Of a stretch of 64,000 bases of DNA, positions 1 through 8,218 are shown in pieces (within the stretch, counting starts at the first letter, position 1; every line of letters starts with the position of its first letter). Source of the DNA: Hymenobacter negativus. Lineage in GTDB: Bacteria; Bacteroidota; Bacteroidia; Cytophagales; Hymenobacteraceae. Below the pieces are notes generated by a model. It worked only from the letters and a program-made list of their open reading frames with translations. It made no database searches and was not told the DNA's origin. Position numbers and translations under genes: made by a program. The stretch spans positions 248,001-312,000 of the forward strand of contig NZ_JAGETZ010000004.1 in NCBI RefSeq assembly GCF_017571495.1, given 5' to 3'.

Positions 1-1
1 G

Positions 2-1150
2 GACGCCGGCGCGGTGCTGCTGGGCAAAACCAACATGAGCGAGTGGGCCAACTTCCGCTCCTCGCACTCGGTGAGCGGCTGGAGCAGCCGAGGCCAGCAG
101 AGCCGCAACCCCTACGTGCTGGACCGCAGCACTAGCGGTTCCAGTTCCGGGTCGGGCGCAGCAGTGGCGGCCAACCTATGCGCCGTGGCCATTGGTACCG
201 AAACAGATGGCTCTGTGGTATCGCCGGCGTCGTGCAATGGGCTGGTGGGTCTCAAACCCACGGTGGGCCTGCTGAGCCGCAACGGCATCATTCCCATTTC
301 AAGCACTCAGGATACCGCTGGCCCCATGACCCGTACCGTGCACGACGCGGCCGTATTGCTGGGCGCTATGGCTGGCCCTGATGCAGCCGACCCTGCCCGC
401 CTGCCCATTCCTGCTAATACGCCCACCGACTACACTACCTTTCTTAAAACTGATACGTTGAAAGGCCAGCGCCTAGGTGTAGAGAAAGCGCACTTGAACG
501 GGCCGCCCGCTGTGGCAAAGCTGCTCCGGGAAGCCGTAGAAGCGTTGAAAGCGCAGGGGGCGACGGTGGTGGAAGTAGAGTTGAACAAGTTGATAAATCC
601 GTTGGGAGAGACAGAATTTGAGGTAATGCTTTATGAATTCAAGGACGGCGTGAACCGGTACCTGGCCAATGCCGGAACGTCGGTGCACAACCTCGCCGAC
701 GTTATTGCCTACAATAATGCGCACGCGGCCCAAGCCATGCCCATTTTCCAGCAGGAGACTCTAATCCGGGCAGAAGCTACCGATGGCCTGAATAGTCCCA
801 AATACAAGGCCGCCGTGCAGAAAACCGTAACGGGCGCGCGCCAAGCCATCGATGGCCTACTGAAAGCACAGCAGCTCATGGCCATTATTGGTGTGACGAC
901 CGGCCCAGCCTGGTGCATTGATTGGGTAAACGGCGACTATTCAACAGGCGTGGATTTTTCTTCTCCGGCTGCTATGGCGGGCTACCCACACCTCACCGTG
1001 CCAATGGGGCAGGTACTCGGGCTGCCGGTAGGGCTGTCGTTTGTGGGCGGCGCATACCAGGAAGGGCATTTGCTGGGGTTGGGCTACGCTTATGAGCAGG
1101 CCACGCACAAGCGAGCAGCACCAACGTTCCGGTCCACGGTGGGCATATAG
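2..1150 (+). CDS. Amidase signature family amidase (5' end outside window)
   Basis: C-terminal about 380 residues of an amidase signature (AS) hydrolase, which cleaves amide bonds with a Ser-cisSer-Lys triad. The frame is open from the first bases of the window, so the start and the catalytic lysine lie upstream. The Gly/Ser-rich AS motif is visible as [16 protein letters not shown], followed by [13 protein letters not shown]. The Ser in the second motif is the expected nucleophile and that in GSSSGS the cis-Ser. The usual GGS is DGS here. The substrate cannot be told; relatives include Glu-tRNA amidotransferase subunit A and general amidases. It converges on the oxidase downstream across a palindromic repeat. 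Confidence 0.9.
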   Translation, partial: DAGAVLLGKTNMSEWANFRSSHSVSGWSSRGQQSRNPYVLDRSTSGSSSGSGAAVAANLCAVAIGTETDGSVVSPASCNGLVGLKPTVGLLSRNGIIPISSTQDTAGPMTRTVHDAAVLLGAMAGPDAADPARLPIPANTPTDYTTFLKTDTLKGQRLGVEKAHLNGPPAVAKLLREAVEALKAQGATVVEVELNKLINPLGETEFEVMLYEFKDGVNRYLANAGTSVHNLADVIAYNNAHAAQAMPIFQQETLIRAEATDGLNSPKYKAAVQKTVTGARQAIDGLLKAQQLMAIIGVTTGPAWCIDWVNGDYSTGVDFSSPAAMAGYPHLTVPMGQVLGLPVGLSFVGGAYQEGHLLGLGYAYEQATHKRAAPTFRSTVGI

Positions 1151-1153
1151 CAT

Positions 1154-1228
1154 GAGTACCCCGAATTTTCAATTTGGCCCGCCAGAACATCATCGTTCAA
1201 TAGGCCGAATTGAAAATTCGGGGTACTC
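1154..1228. repeat. Long-arm palindrome between convergent genes
   Basis: Two 26-nt arms (1154-1179 and 1203-1228) are reverse complements apart from one position that can form G-U. They flank a 23-nt loop. The arms start GAGTACCCCGAATTTTC. The element fills the gap between two convergent genes and could act as a bidirectional terminator, but it lacks a run of T. It has the same design as the palindromes at 22560 and 49099. Confidence 0.75.
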
Positions 1229-1250
1229 GTGCCATTGGGCGCGGGGTTGA

Positions 1251-2672
1251 CTAGAAAATTTTGCCCGGATTCAGGATGCCGTGCGGGTCGAACACGTTCT
1301 TAATGCCGCGCATCAGGTTCAGGTTGGCTTCTTTGAGAGCGATACCGATGTAGCCTTTCTGCACCAGCCCAATGCCGTGCTCACCGGAAATGGTGCCGCC
1401 CAGCTTCACGCACAGCTCAAAGATTTCGGTGATGGGCTGGCGCAGGCCCACGTTCCACATCTCGTCGTCCAAGTCGCCGCGGATGATGTTGACGTGTAGG
1501 TTGCCGTCGCCAGCATGACCATAGCACACGCTCTTGAAGCCATAGCGGGCACCGATTTCCTTCACGCCTTTGAGGAGCGTGGGCAATTCGGCGCGGGGGA
1601 CTACGGTGTCTTCTTCCTTGTATACCGAGTTATAGCGCACGGAATTGCCGATGTTCCGACGGATGCGCCAAAGGTCATCTTTCTGGCCGGCCGTATCGGC
1701 GAGCAGGATTTCGCCCACGTCGTATTTCTCCAGCACTCCATACACCTGCTCGGCCTCCTTATAGAGCTCATCCAAATCCTGACCGTCGAGCTCTATGAGC
1801 AAGTGGGCTTTGATGTCTTCGGGCAGCGTCAGCGGGATTTTCAGGTAATCCGAAGACCAGGCAATGGCCTCGCGCTCCATAAACTCCATGCCCGAGGGGA
1901 TAATACCGGCCCGGAATACCGCCGAAACCGCATCAGCCGCTTGCTCTTCCAGCCGGAAGGGCACCAGCATCAGGATGTTGTGCTGCGGAAAAGGCAGCAA
2001 GCGAAACACCACTTTGGTGATAATACCTAGCGTGCCCTCCGAGCCCACCATGAGCTGGGTGAGGTTGTAGCCGGTGGAGTTTTTGAGTGTGTTGGCGGCC
2101 GTCCAGATGATGTCGCCGGTGGGCAGCACCACTTCCAGGTTCAGCACGTAGTCTTTGGTGGTGCCGTATTTCACGGCTTTGGGGCCGCCGCTGCTGTGGG
2201 CCAGGTTGCCACCTAAGGAGCAGCTGCCCTTACTGGCCGGGTCGGGCGGATAAAACAGGCCCACCTCCTTCACCGCGTTCTGAAACACCTCGTTTATCAC
2301 ACCAGGCTCCACGGTAGCTTGCAGGTTGCGCTCATCAATCTGGATGATTTTATTAAGGCGCTCGGTGCTGAGCACCACACCGTGGTGGATGGGCAACGCG
2401 CCGCCGCTCAGCCCAGTACCCGCTCCCCGGGGCGTCACAGGTAGGCGGTTTTCATGACAAAGGCGCATAATATGGCCTATTTCCTCGGCAGAGCCGGGGC
2501 GCAGCACTACGTCGGGGGCGAAATGGAAATCCTCGGTATGGTCGCGGCCATAATCGGCGTAGGCATCGGCAGTAGCCGCCGCCTCGGCACGCTGGGCCGT
2601 GAGTACATGCGCGGGACCAACAATGGCCTCAAAGGCAACCAATAATTCGGGGGTCAAAACGTTAAAATCCAT
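1251..2672 (-). CDS. FAD-linked oxidase, GlcD / D-lactate dehydrogenase type
   Basis: 473-residue flavoprotein of the FAD_binding_4 plus FAD-oxidase C-terminal architecture, oxidising a 2-hydroxy acid such as glycolate or D-lactate. The N-terminal half holds the PCMH FAD fold, with RGAGTGLSGGALP as the pyrophosphate-binding segment and GGNLAHSSGGPKAVKYG further on. The C-terminal half has CYGHAGDGNLHVN and ISGEHGIGLVQKG, characteristic of the family. A longer reading frame begins at 2777, but the ATG at 2672 gives the expected N-terminus, and the upstream part overlaps the divergent gene. The exact substrate is unknown; glycolate would fit glyoxylate metabolism elsewhere in the window, but that is inference. 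Confidence 0.9.
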   Translation of the reverse strand: MDFNVLTPELLVAFEAIVGPAHVLTAQRAEAAATADAYADYGRDHTEDFHFAPDVVLRPGSAEEIGHIMRLCHENRLPVTPRGAGTGLSGGALPIHHGVVLSTERLNKIIQIDERNLQATVEPGVINEVFQNAVKEVGLFYPPDPASKGSCSLGGNLAHSSGGPKAVKYGTTKDYVLNLEVVLPTGDIIWTAANTLKNSTGYNLTQLMVGSEGTLGIITKVVFRLLPFPQHNILMLVPFRLEEQAADAVSAVFRAGIIPSGMEFMEREAIAWSSDYLKIPLTLPEDIKAHLLIELDGQDLDELYKEAEQVYGVLEKYDVGEILLADTAGQKDDLWRIRRNIGNSVRYNSVYKEEDTVVPRAELPTLLKGVKEIGARYGFKSVCYGHAGDGNLHVNIIRGDLDDEMWNVGLRQPITEIFELCVKLGGTISGEHGIGLVQKGYIGIALKEANLNLMRGIKNVFDPHGILNPGKIF

Positions 2673-2702
2673 GAGCGGTAAAACTAGAAACGCCGCGCAA
2701 AC

Positions 2703-2710
2703 TATCTTTG
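2703..2710 (+). promoter_or_regulatory. Bacteroidota -7 box TATCTTTG
   Basis: Perfect match to TAnnTTTG, ending 6 nt before the ATG of the NlpC/P60 lipoprotein gene. Transcription would begin at or within a base or two of the start codon, so the mRNA may be leaderless. Confidence 0.6.
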
Positions 2711-2716
2711 CGGCCG

Positions 2717-3352
2717 ATGGGGAGGGTGACAACGAAGATACTACCGCTACTGCTGCCGGCTTTGCTCTTGCTGGCAAGCTGCAACCGTAAGCTCAACTAC
2801 CGCGACGGCCAGTACCGCTCGGCGCGCGAGATGGTACGCCTGAAAAAGGGCGGAAACCGCGGCAGCGCCCGGCCCGTGGGCAAAACCAAGGCCGTGGGCG
2901 TATCGCCCAGCGGTACCAAAGCCAAGGTAGTAGTGAAACGTCCGGCCCGTACGGGCAACGCCACCGGCACACTGGCTTCGGTGATTGAAGCGGCCCGCTC
3001 CTACCAAGGCACGCCTTACTTATACGGCGGCACTACCCGCCTGGGACTCGATTGCTCCGGGCTGCTCCAGCTGTCGTTTGGCGAGGCCGGCATCAGCATC
3101 CCACGCTCGTCCAACGAGCAAGCTGTGTGGGGCGAACCAGTAAAAACGACCGATTTGCGTCCGGGCGACTTAGTGTTTTTTGGAGCTTCGCCGGGTAGTC
3201 GCACCATCACGCACGTGGGCATGGTCACGGTGGCTGATGAAGAGGGCGTTGATTTTATTCACGCTTCCACCTCGCTGGGTGTCGTTGAAAACAGCTTGGA
3301 ATCTGACTATTACTTGAGCCGCTTTATCCGCGCCGTTCGGCCCCGATTATAG
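2717..3352 (+). CDS. NlpC/P60 family cell-wall endopeptidase, lipoprotein
   Basis: 211-residue peptidoglycan hydrolase, probably cleaving D-Glu-meso-DAP bonds in stem peptides. The N-terminus is a lipoprotein signal ending LLLLASC. A basic linker (residues about 30-80) precedes the NlpC/P60 domain (about 85-211). The catalytic Cys lies in LDCSGL, the His in THVGMV, and the third polar residue is probably the His of FIHAST. A TTG start at 2708 is possible, but ATG 2717 directly opens the signal peptide and follows the -7 box. Divergent from the FAD oxidase. Confidence 0.93.
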   Translation: MGRVTTKILPLLLPALLLLASCNRKLNYRDGQYRSAREMVRLKKGGNRGSARPVGKTKAVGVSPSGTKAKVVVKRPARTGNATGTLASVIEAARSYQGTPYLYGGTTRLGLDCSGLLQLSFGEAGISIPRSSNEQAVWGEPVKTTDLRPGDLVFFGASPGSRTITHVGMVTVADEEGVDFIHASTSLGVVENSLESDYYLSRFIRAVRPRL

Positions 3353-3364
3353 CGACATGCAGAG

Positions 3365-3372
3365 TACCTTTG
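3365..3372 (+). promoter_or_regulatory. -7 box TACCTTTG, distal promoter of the TonB receptor gene
   Basis: Perfect TAnnTTTG match in the 167-bp gap upstream of the TonB-dependent receptor. A second identical box lies 104 bp downstream, so the gene may have tandem promoters. Confidence 0.45.
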
Positions 3373-3468
3373 CATTGTAAATAGACTAGCATTCCGTCTA
3401 AACAACTAGTGTTCAGTATCGAATAAATGGTAAATTTTCCGTAATATTAACTCTTTATGCCCTGCCGT

Positions 3469-3476
3469 ACCTTTGT
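3469..3476 (+). promoter_or_regulatory. -7 box TACCTTTG, proximal promoter of the TonB receptor gene
   Basis: Perfect TAnnTTTG match, 43 nt before the chosen ATG at 3520. It lies inside the longer reading frame starting at 3457, which argues against that upstream start. Confidence 0.6.
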
Positions 3477-3519
3477 CTCACGTTCACCAAACTCACTGTT
3501 TCCACCAAACTCTTTGCAT

Positions 3520-6500
3520 ATGAATAATTCACTTTTACGCCAATTCTGCTTGTTGGCGATAATGCTGCTTTCGGCCCATTTGGGCTGGAGCCAGGGCGCC
3601 ACCACGGCCGCCATGAGCGGCGTTATCAGTGACAAGACTGGCGCGGGCCTGCCTGGGGCCACAGTTATTGCCATTCACACGCCGACCAATACGCAATACG
3701 TAGCCCCTACCAATTCCGACGGACGCTTCAACATTCAGAACATGCGCGTAGGTGGTCCCTACACGGTTCGCGTGACGTTTGTGGGTTACAAAGACCTTGT
3801 TCGTGAAGGCATCACCCTGAGCCTGGGCCAAAACCAGCGTTTCGACCAGCAACTGAGCGACGCCACCACCGAGCTAAGCGAAGTAACCGTGAGCGGCCGC
3901 CGCGACCCGGTTATCAACGCTGGCCGCACGGGCGCCAGCACCACAGTGCAGCGCGAGCAAATTGAGCGCCTGCCTTCGCTGAGCCGCTCTTTTGCCGATT
4001 TTACCCGCCTCACACCCCAAGCCAGCAGCGCCAACAACCAAAGCTTTGCCGGCCGCAGTGGCAACTATAACAACGTAACCATCGACGGTGCCATCTTCAA
4101 CAACTCCTTTGGGTTGTCGTCTACAGTCGGTGGTCAGTCCAATGCTCAGCCGATTTCGCTGGATGCTGTTCAAGAGATTCAGGTAAACCTGGCTCCTTAC
4201 GACGTACGTCAGGGTTCTTTCACTGGTGCCGGCATCAACGCCGTGACCCGGAGCGGTACCAATGACATTTCGGCGTCTATCTACGGATTCGAGCGCAACG
4301 AGAAGCTGGTAGGCAGCAAAGTGCGTGACCTAAAGCAAGACTTCCCTGCTTTTAGTCTCTACCAGTTGGGTGCCCGCGTGGGTGGCCCCATCATTAAAGA
4401 CAAGCTGTTCTACTTTGTGAGCGTTGAGGGTGAGCGTCGCAAAGACCCCCCCGGCACTTTTGTGGCTAACCGTCCTGGGCTTCCTGCTCCTGGCGTTGGC
4501 TCGAACACCACGCGTGTAAATGCCTCCGACCTCGACGTGCTCACCAGCTTTGTTCAGAACAAGTACGGCTACAGCATTGGCGCTTACGAGAATTACCAGC
4601 TGGCTCAGAACTCGGATAAAATCACGGCCAAGATTGATTGGAACATTAACTCAAAAAATACTTTCAGCATCAAGTATAACTACCTGAAAGCCTACCGTGA
4701 TGCTTCGCCTAGCGGCAGTGGTACACCTTCGCCAACTGGCGGTCGGGGTATTTCGCAGAACACGCTGCCCTCGCTTTCGGCCTACTACCGCATCCACAAC
4801 GATGTACAGTCGGTTATTGCGGAACTGAACTCCTCCATTAGCTCGCGCTTCTCGAACCAGTTTCAGGCGGGCTTCACGGCTCAGCGCGACTACCGCGAGT
4901 CGCTGGGTGGCTCGCCGTTCCCCTTCGTTGACATTCGCAACACTGACGCCACCAGCAACGTTGGCACTTCGCTCACTTCGTTCGGCTACGAGCTGTTTAC
5001 GCCCGGCAACTTGCTGGATTCGGACATCTACCAAGTATCGGACAACCTGACGTACACGACCGGCAAGCACCTAATCACGCTGGGTACCTACAATGAGTTT
5101 TACAAGTTCCGCAACGGCTTCGCTCCGGACTTGTACGGCCGCTACAACTTCAACTCGCTGAGCGATTTCTATGCTTCGGCTGGCTATGTTTATAATGCCG
5201 ACCAGACGCTTTCGCCCCGCAATGCAGATGGCACGCCAAACTCCAACCCGAATGCTGTTGGAGTACCTCTAGCTACGGCTACTAACAACTACTCGAACCG
5301 TTACGTCTTGAACATCAACGGTCAGAACCCGAATTTGGAACTACCCTACGCCACCATCAAGGCCATGCAGTTGGGCTTCTTCCTGCAGGATGAATGGTCG
5401 GCCCGCCCAAACATCAAAGTAACCGGCGGCCTGCGCATTGACGTACCCATCGTGAACACGACGCTGCCCCGCAACGAGGATGCCGCCGCCATCAGCTTCC
5501 GCAATGGCGAGCACATCTATACTGACCAATTTCAGAAGGCCTCTATCCTGTTCTCGCCACGGATTGGCGTAAACTGGGACGTGAATGACGATACCAAGAC
5601 ACAAGTTCGCGGTGGTACGGGCATTTTCACAGGTCGTGTGCCCTTCGTGCTGCTTTCGAACCAAGCTTCGAACAACGGCTTGCTGTTTGGTACTCAGAGC
5701 ATCAACTCCACCATCACGCTGCCAGGTGCTACTGTTGCTACGCCGAACCCCAACGCCGTTGCCTTCAATCCTAACCCGAACTATCTGCCCAGCGCTACCG
5801 GCGGAACTCTTGACCCTACTAAAACGCCTGCTACCTACAACTTGGCTGTTACAGACAAGAATTTTAAATTTCCTCAAGTATGGCGCACCAGTCTGGGTGT
5901 TGACCAGCGCTTGCCTGGCGACGTTGTCCTGACCTTGGACGCTATTTTCACGAAAGACCTGAACTCCGTGTTCTTCGACAACGTGAACCTGCCCAACTCG
6001 ACGGCTCGCTCGGCCGGTGCTGACCAGCGCCCGCTATACCGCGACCCGGCTGCTCTCAACACGCGTGTTTTTCAGGTAAGCCCCAAGATTGTAAACAACG
6101 ATGGCGCTATCGTGATGCGTAACTCGAATAAAGGCTACTCTTACACTCTGACAGGCCAACTGCAGAAGTCATTCAGCAACGGTGTTTCCGCTAGCCTAGC
6201 GTACACGTACGCTGATGCACGTGACGTAAGCATTCAAGGCTCGACGCCTTTCCCGCTGTGGTCGACTCGCGCTATTTCGGGCGACCCAAATGAGCAAAAT
6301 CTGAGTTATTCGCAGTACCTACAGTCGCACCGCGTCGTGGCTTCGCTCTCCTATCGGAAGGAATACCTTGGTCACTTAGCCACGACGTTCTCTGCATTCC
6401 TAGATGCCGGTCCTAATGGTCGCTATTCGTATGTGTATAATGGTGACATGAATGGTGACGGTGCTACGCAGAACGACCTAATGTACATTCCCCGGAGCCG

Positions 6501-7017
6501 TGAAGATATTCAACTTACAAACCTGACCCTGTTCGCCAACACGCCCCAAGCTGTTATTTATACTGCTGACCAGCAGTGGACCGACCTCGACAACTACATC
6601 AGTCAAGATAAGTATCTTAACAAGCGTCGTGGCGAATACGCTGAACGCAACGGTGGTGTTAACCCATGGTTTGCGTTTGTGGATGCACGCTTGTTGCAGG
6701 ACGTTTTCACCAACATTGGCAAAAATCGCAACTCGCTTCAGTTCAGCATTGACGTCTTCAACATCGGCAACCTTATCAACAGCAATTGGGGCGTGTCGCA
6801 GGCAGTACAGCGTAGCTCGCCCCTATCGTTTGTCAATTTCGACCAAACTACTGGCAAGCCTAACTTTCAGTTCAACCCTATCACCAGTACGCGTAATGTG
6901 AACTTGGACCGCTCAGTAAACACCACGGTACAAACACTGAACGTGACCGACCGCTACAACACCGGTGAAACTTCGCGTTACCGCATTCAGTTGGGCCTGC
7001 GCTATACCTTTAACTAA
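3520..7017 (+). CDS. Oar-type TonB-dependent outer-membrane receptor with carboxypeptidase-like N-domain
   Basis: 1165-residue outer-membrane receptor. Signal peptide (residues 1-26, ending WSQG), then a carboxypeptidase regulatory-like/CNA-B domain (VISDKTGAGLPGATV, about 33-115), a plug domain (about 140-270; TVQREQIERLPSLSRSF, YNNVTIDGAIFNNSFG) and a long C-terminal barrel ending GLRYTFN. The plug and barrel look like Oar family receptors rather than SusC: there is no SusD partner and no SusC-type plug signature. The following gene is a lipoprotein 34 bp downstream, probably co-transcribed. The ligand is unknown. Confidence 0.9.
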   Translation: MNNSLLRQFCLLAIMLLSAHLGWSQGATTAAMSGVISDKTGAGLPGATVIAIHTPTNTQYVAPTNSDGRFNIQNMRVGGPYTVRVTFVGYKDLVREGITLSLGQNQRFDQQLSDATTELSEVTVSGRRDPVINAGRTGASTTVQREQIERLPSLSRSFADFTRLTPQASSANNQSFAGRSGNYNNVTIDGAIFNNSFGLSSTVGGQSNAQPISLDAVQEIQVNLAPYDVRQGSFTGAGINAVTRSGTNDISASIYGFERNEKLVGSKVRDLKQDFPAFSLYQLGARVGGPIIKDKLFYFVSVEGERRKDPPGTFVANRPGLPAPGVGSNTTRVNASDLDVLTSFVQNKYGYSIGAYENYQLAQNSDKITAKIDWNINSKNTFSIKYNYLKAYRDASPSGSGTPSPTGGRGISQNTLPSLSAYYRIHNDVQSVIAELNSSISSRFSNQFQAGFTAQRDYRESLGGSPFPFVDIRNTDATSNVGTSLTSFGYELFTPGNLLDSDIYQVSDNLTYTTGKHLITLGTYNEFYKFRNGFAPDLYGRYNFNSLSDFYASAGYVYNADQTLSPRNADGTPNSNPNAVGVPLATATNNYSNRYVLNINGQNPNLELPYATIKAMQLGFFLQDEWSARPNIKVTGGLRIDVPIVNTTLPRNEDAAAISFRNGEHIYTDQFQKASILFSPRIGVNWDVNDDTKTQVRGGTGIFTGRVPFVLLSNQASNNGLLFGTQSINSTITLPGATVATPNPNAVAFNPNPNYLPSATGGTLDPTKTPATYNLAVTDKNFKFPQVWRTSLGVDQRLPGDVVLTLDAIFTKDLNSVFFDNVNLPNSTARSAGADQRPLYRDPAALNTRVFQVSPKIVNNDGAIVMRNSNKGYSYTLTGQLQKSFSNGVSASLAYTYADARDVSIQGSTPFPLWSTRAISGDPNEQNLSYSQYLQSHRVVASLSYRKEYLGHLATTFSAFLDAGPNGRYSYVYNGDMNGDGATQNDLMYIPRSREDIQLTNLTLFANTPQAVIYTADQQWTDLDNYISQDKYLNKRRGEYAERNGGVNPWFAFVDARLLQDVFTNIGKNRNSLQFSIDVFNIGNLINSNWGVSQAVQRSSPLSFVNFDQTTGKPNFQFNPITSTRNVNLDRSVNTTVQTLNVTDRYNTGETSRYRIQLGLRYTFN

Positions 7018-7051
7018 CACGGCAGTCATCTGACCCTATTTGCTTCACGCC

Positions 7052-7585
7052 ATGAAAAATTTCCTCCTCATGCTGTTCGCGGGACTGACCCTGGCTTCGT
7101 GCTCTGAAATCAGCACTGACCCGGCCCCGGCCCGGCTTACCCGCACGAACACATCCAGCCTGACATACAGCCTCGCCGGCTCGGCTCTGGCTACTGATAC
7201 GCTGCTTGTAAATCCTCGCATTGCGGTATACCTGCTCGCTCCGGAAGTACAGAGCGACGGTAGCACGTTCTACCCGCTGACGACTGCTGCTACTCCACTG
7301 GCTACCGTGACCCCAACGCGCACGACTCAGACCTTAACTATTCCCGCCGTAACACTCCAAGATGGTCAGCCAGCACCTATCGTACGTTTGGTATTCAGCA
7401 GCGACAACCGCCCAGGTTTGAAGAAATCAGGTACAGCTACTGTTGGCGAACGCATTACCACCTCGTTGTATGTAAACAATACCACAACGGTGCGGGCTAC
7501 TACCACCTACAGCGGCCTAGACTTTAATCGGGCATCGGTTGCTCCTTTCCGCAAGCAGACTGATTTGAGTATCGCTGCTTATTAA
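7052..7585 (+). CDS. Uncharacterised lipoprotein co-transcribed with the TonB receptor
   Basis: 177 residues with a clear lipoprotein signal (FAGLTLASC) and a Thr/Ser-rich, beta-strand-like body; I recognise no domain. It follows the receptor by 34 bp and is closed by a strong terminator, so it probably belongs to the same unit and may be a surface accessory of the receptor (inference). A TTG at 7040 is an alternative start but adds only four residues before the signal peptide. Confidence 0.8.
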   Translation: MKNFLLMLFAGLTLASCSEISTDPAPARLTRTNTSSLTYSLAGSALATDTLLVNPRIAVYLLAPEVQSDGSTFYPLTTAATPLATVTPTRTTQTLTIPAVTLQDGQPAPIVRLVFSSDNRPGLKKSGTATVGERITTSLYVNNTTTVRATTTYSGLDFNRASVAPFRKQTDLSIAAY

Positions 7586-7606
7586 TCCGTTCCTGTTCTA
7601 TTTTCT

Positions 7607-7646
7607 CGTTGGCCAGCTTCTTCAGGGGAGCTGGCCAACGTTTTTT
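7607..7646 (+). terminator. Rho-independent terminator
   Basis: Perfect 12-bp stem (CGTTGGCCAGCT, 7607-7618, pairing with 7629-7640), 10-nt loop, followed by TTTTTT. It ends the TonB receptor-lipoprotein unit. Confidence 0.9.
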
Positions 7647-7728
7647 AGCACCAGACTATCGAATAGACAATTTTTATAAATTTTCAGCCTGACCCTCGGT
7701 CATTTAACTAAAATCTACCTTTTGGCAC

Positions 7729-7758
7729 TTGCGCAATCGGATTTCGCCCGTACTTTTG
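7729..7758 (+). promoter_or_regulatory. Promoter of tRNA-Ala
   Basis: TTG at 7729-7731 as a -33 element, a 19-nt spacer, and a perfect -7 box TACTTTTG at 7751-7758, 42 nt before the mature tRNA 5' end. Confidence 0.6.
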
Positions 7759-7800
7759 TTGAACCAAAGCGCAAATGGCACGGCGGTAAAGACCAAATCA

Positions 7801-7874
<74 letters not shown>

Positions 7875-7892
7875 CTGAAGAAGTGAATAAAG

Positions 7893-7934
7893 ACAGGTCG
7901 CTACAACTAAGGTTGTGGCGGCCTGTTTTGTTTT
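7893..7934 (+). terminator. Terminator of tRNA-Ala
   Basis: Stem ACAGGTCGCTACAAC (7893-7907) with 7912-7926, closed by Watson-Crick and G-U pairs, then TTTGTTTT. The remaining stretch up to 8218 shows no gene or clear signal. Confidence 0.8.
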
Positions 7935-8218
7935 ACAGCCGGCTGGAGCTACAAATAGCCCGCACCGCATCTGTTTGGCTCGGCACTGTTCCTAAGCCGA
8001 AGAAATATTGGCTTCGCTTATGAATTAGCATCATTGCCATATTTTAGTGAGATTGTTACGGATTTGATACCGAACCGTGGCCAAATGAGGCCCTTGGCAC
8101 AGCAGAAACATCAGGGGTAAGCGCTATGCCGAAGCTGTAGAAACTGCGGCATTGGTGGATGGATTAAGCGGGTATGGGTTTCCGTTTCTATCTTGAGGCG
8201 TAAATCATTCATCCGCTT

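Noticed and set aside
3520..7585. SusC/SusD pair
   Set aside because: The receptor is Oar-like and the following lipoprotein is only 177 residues with no SusD features.
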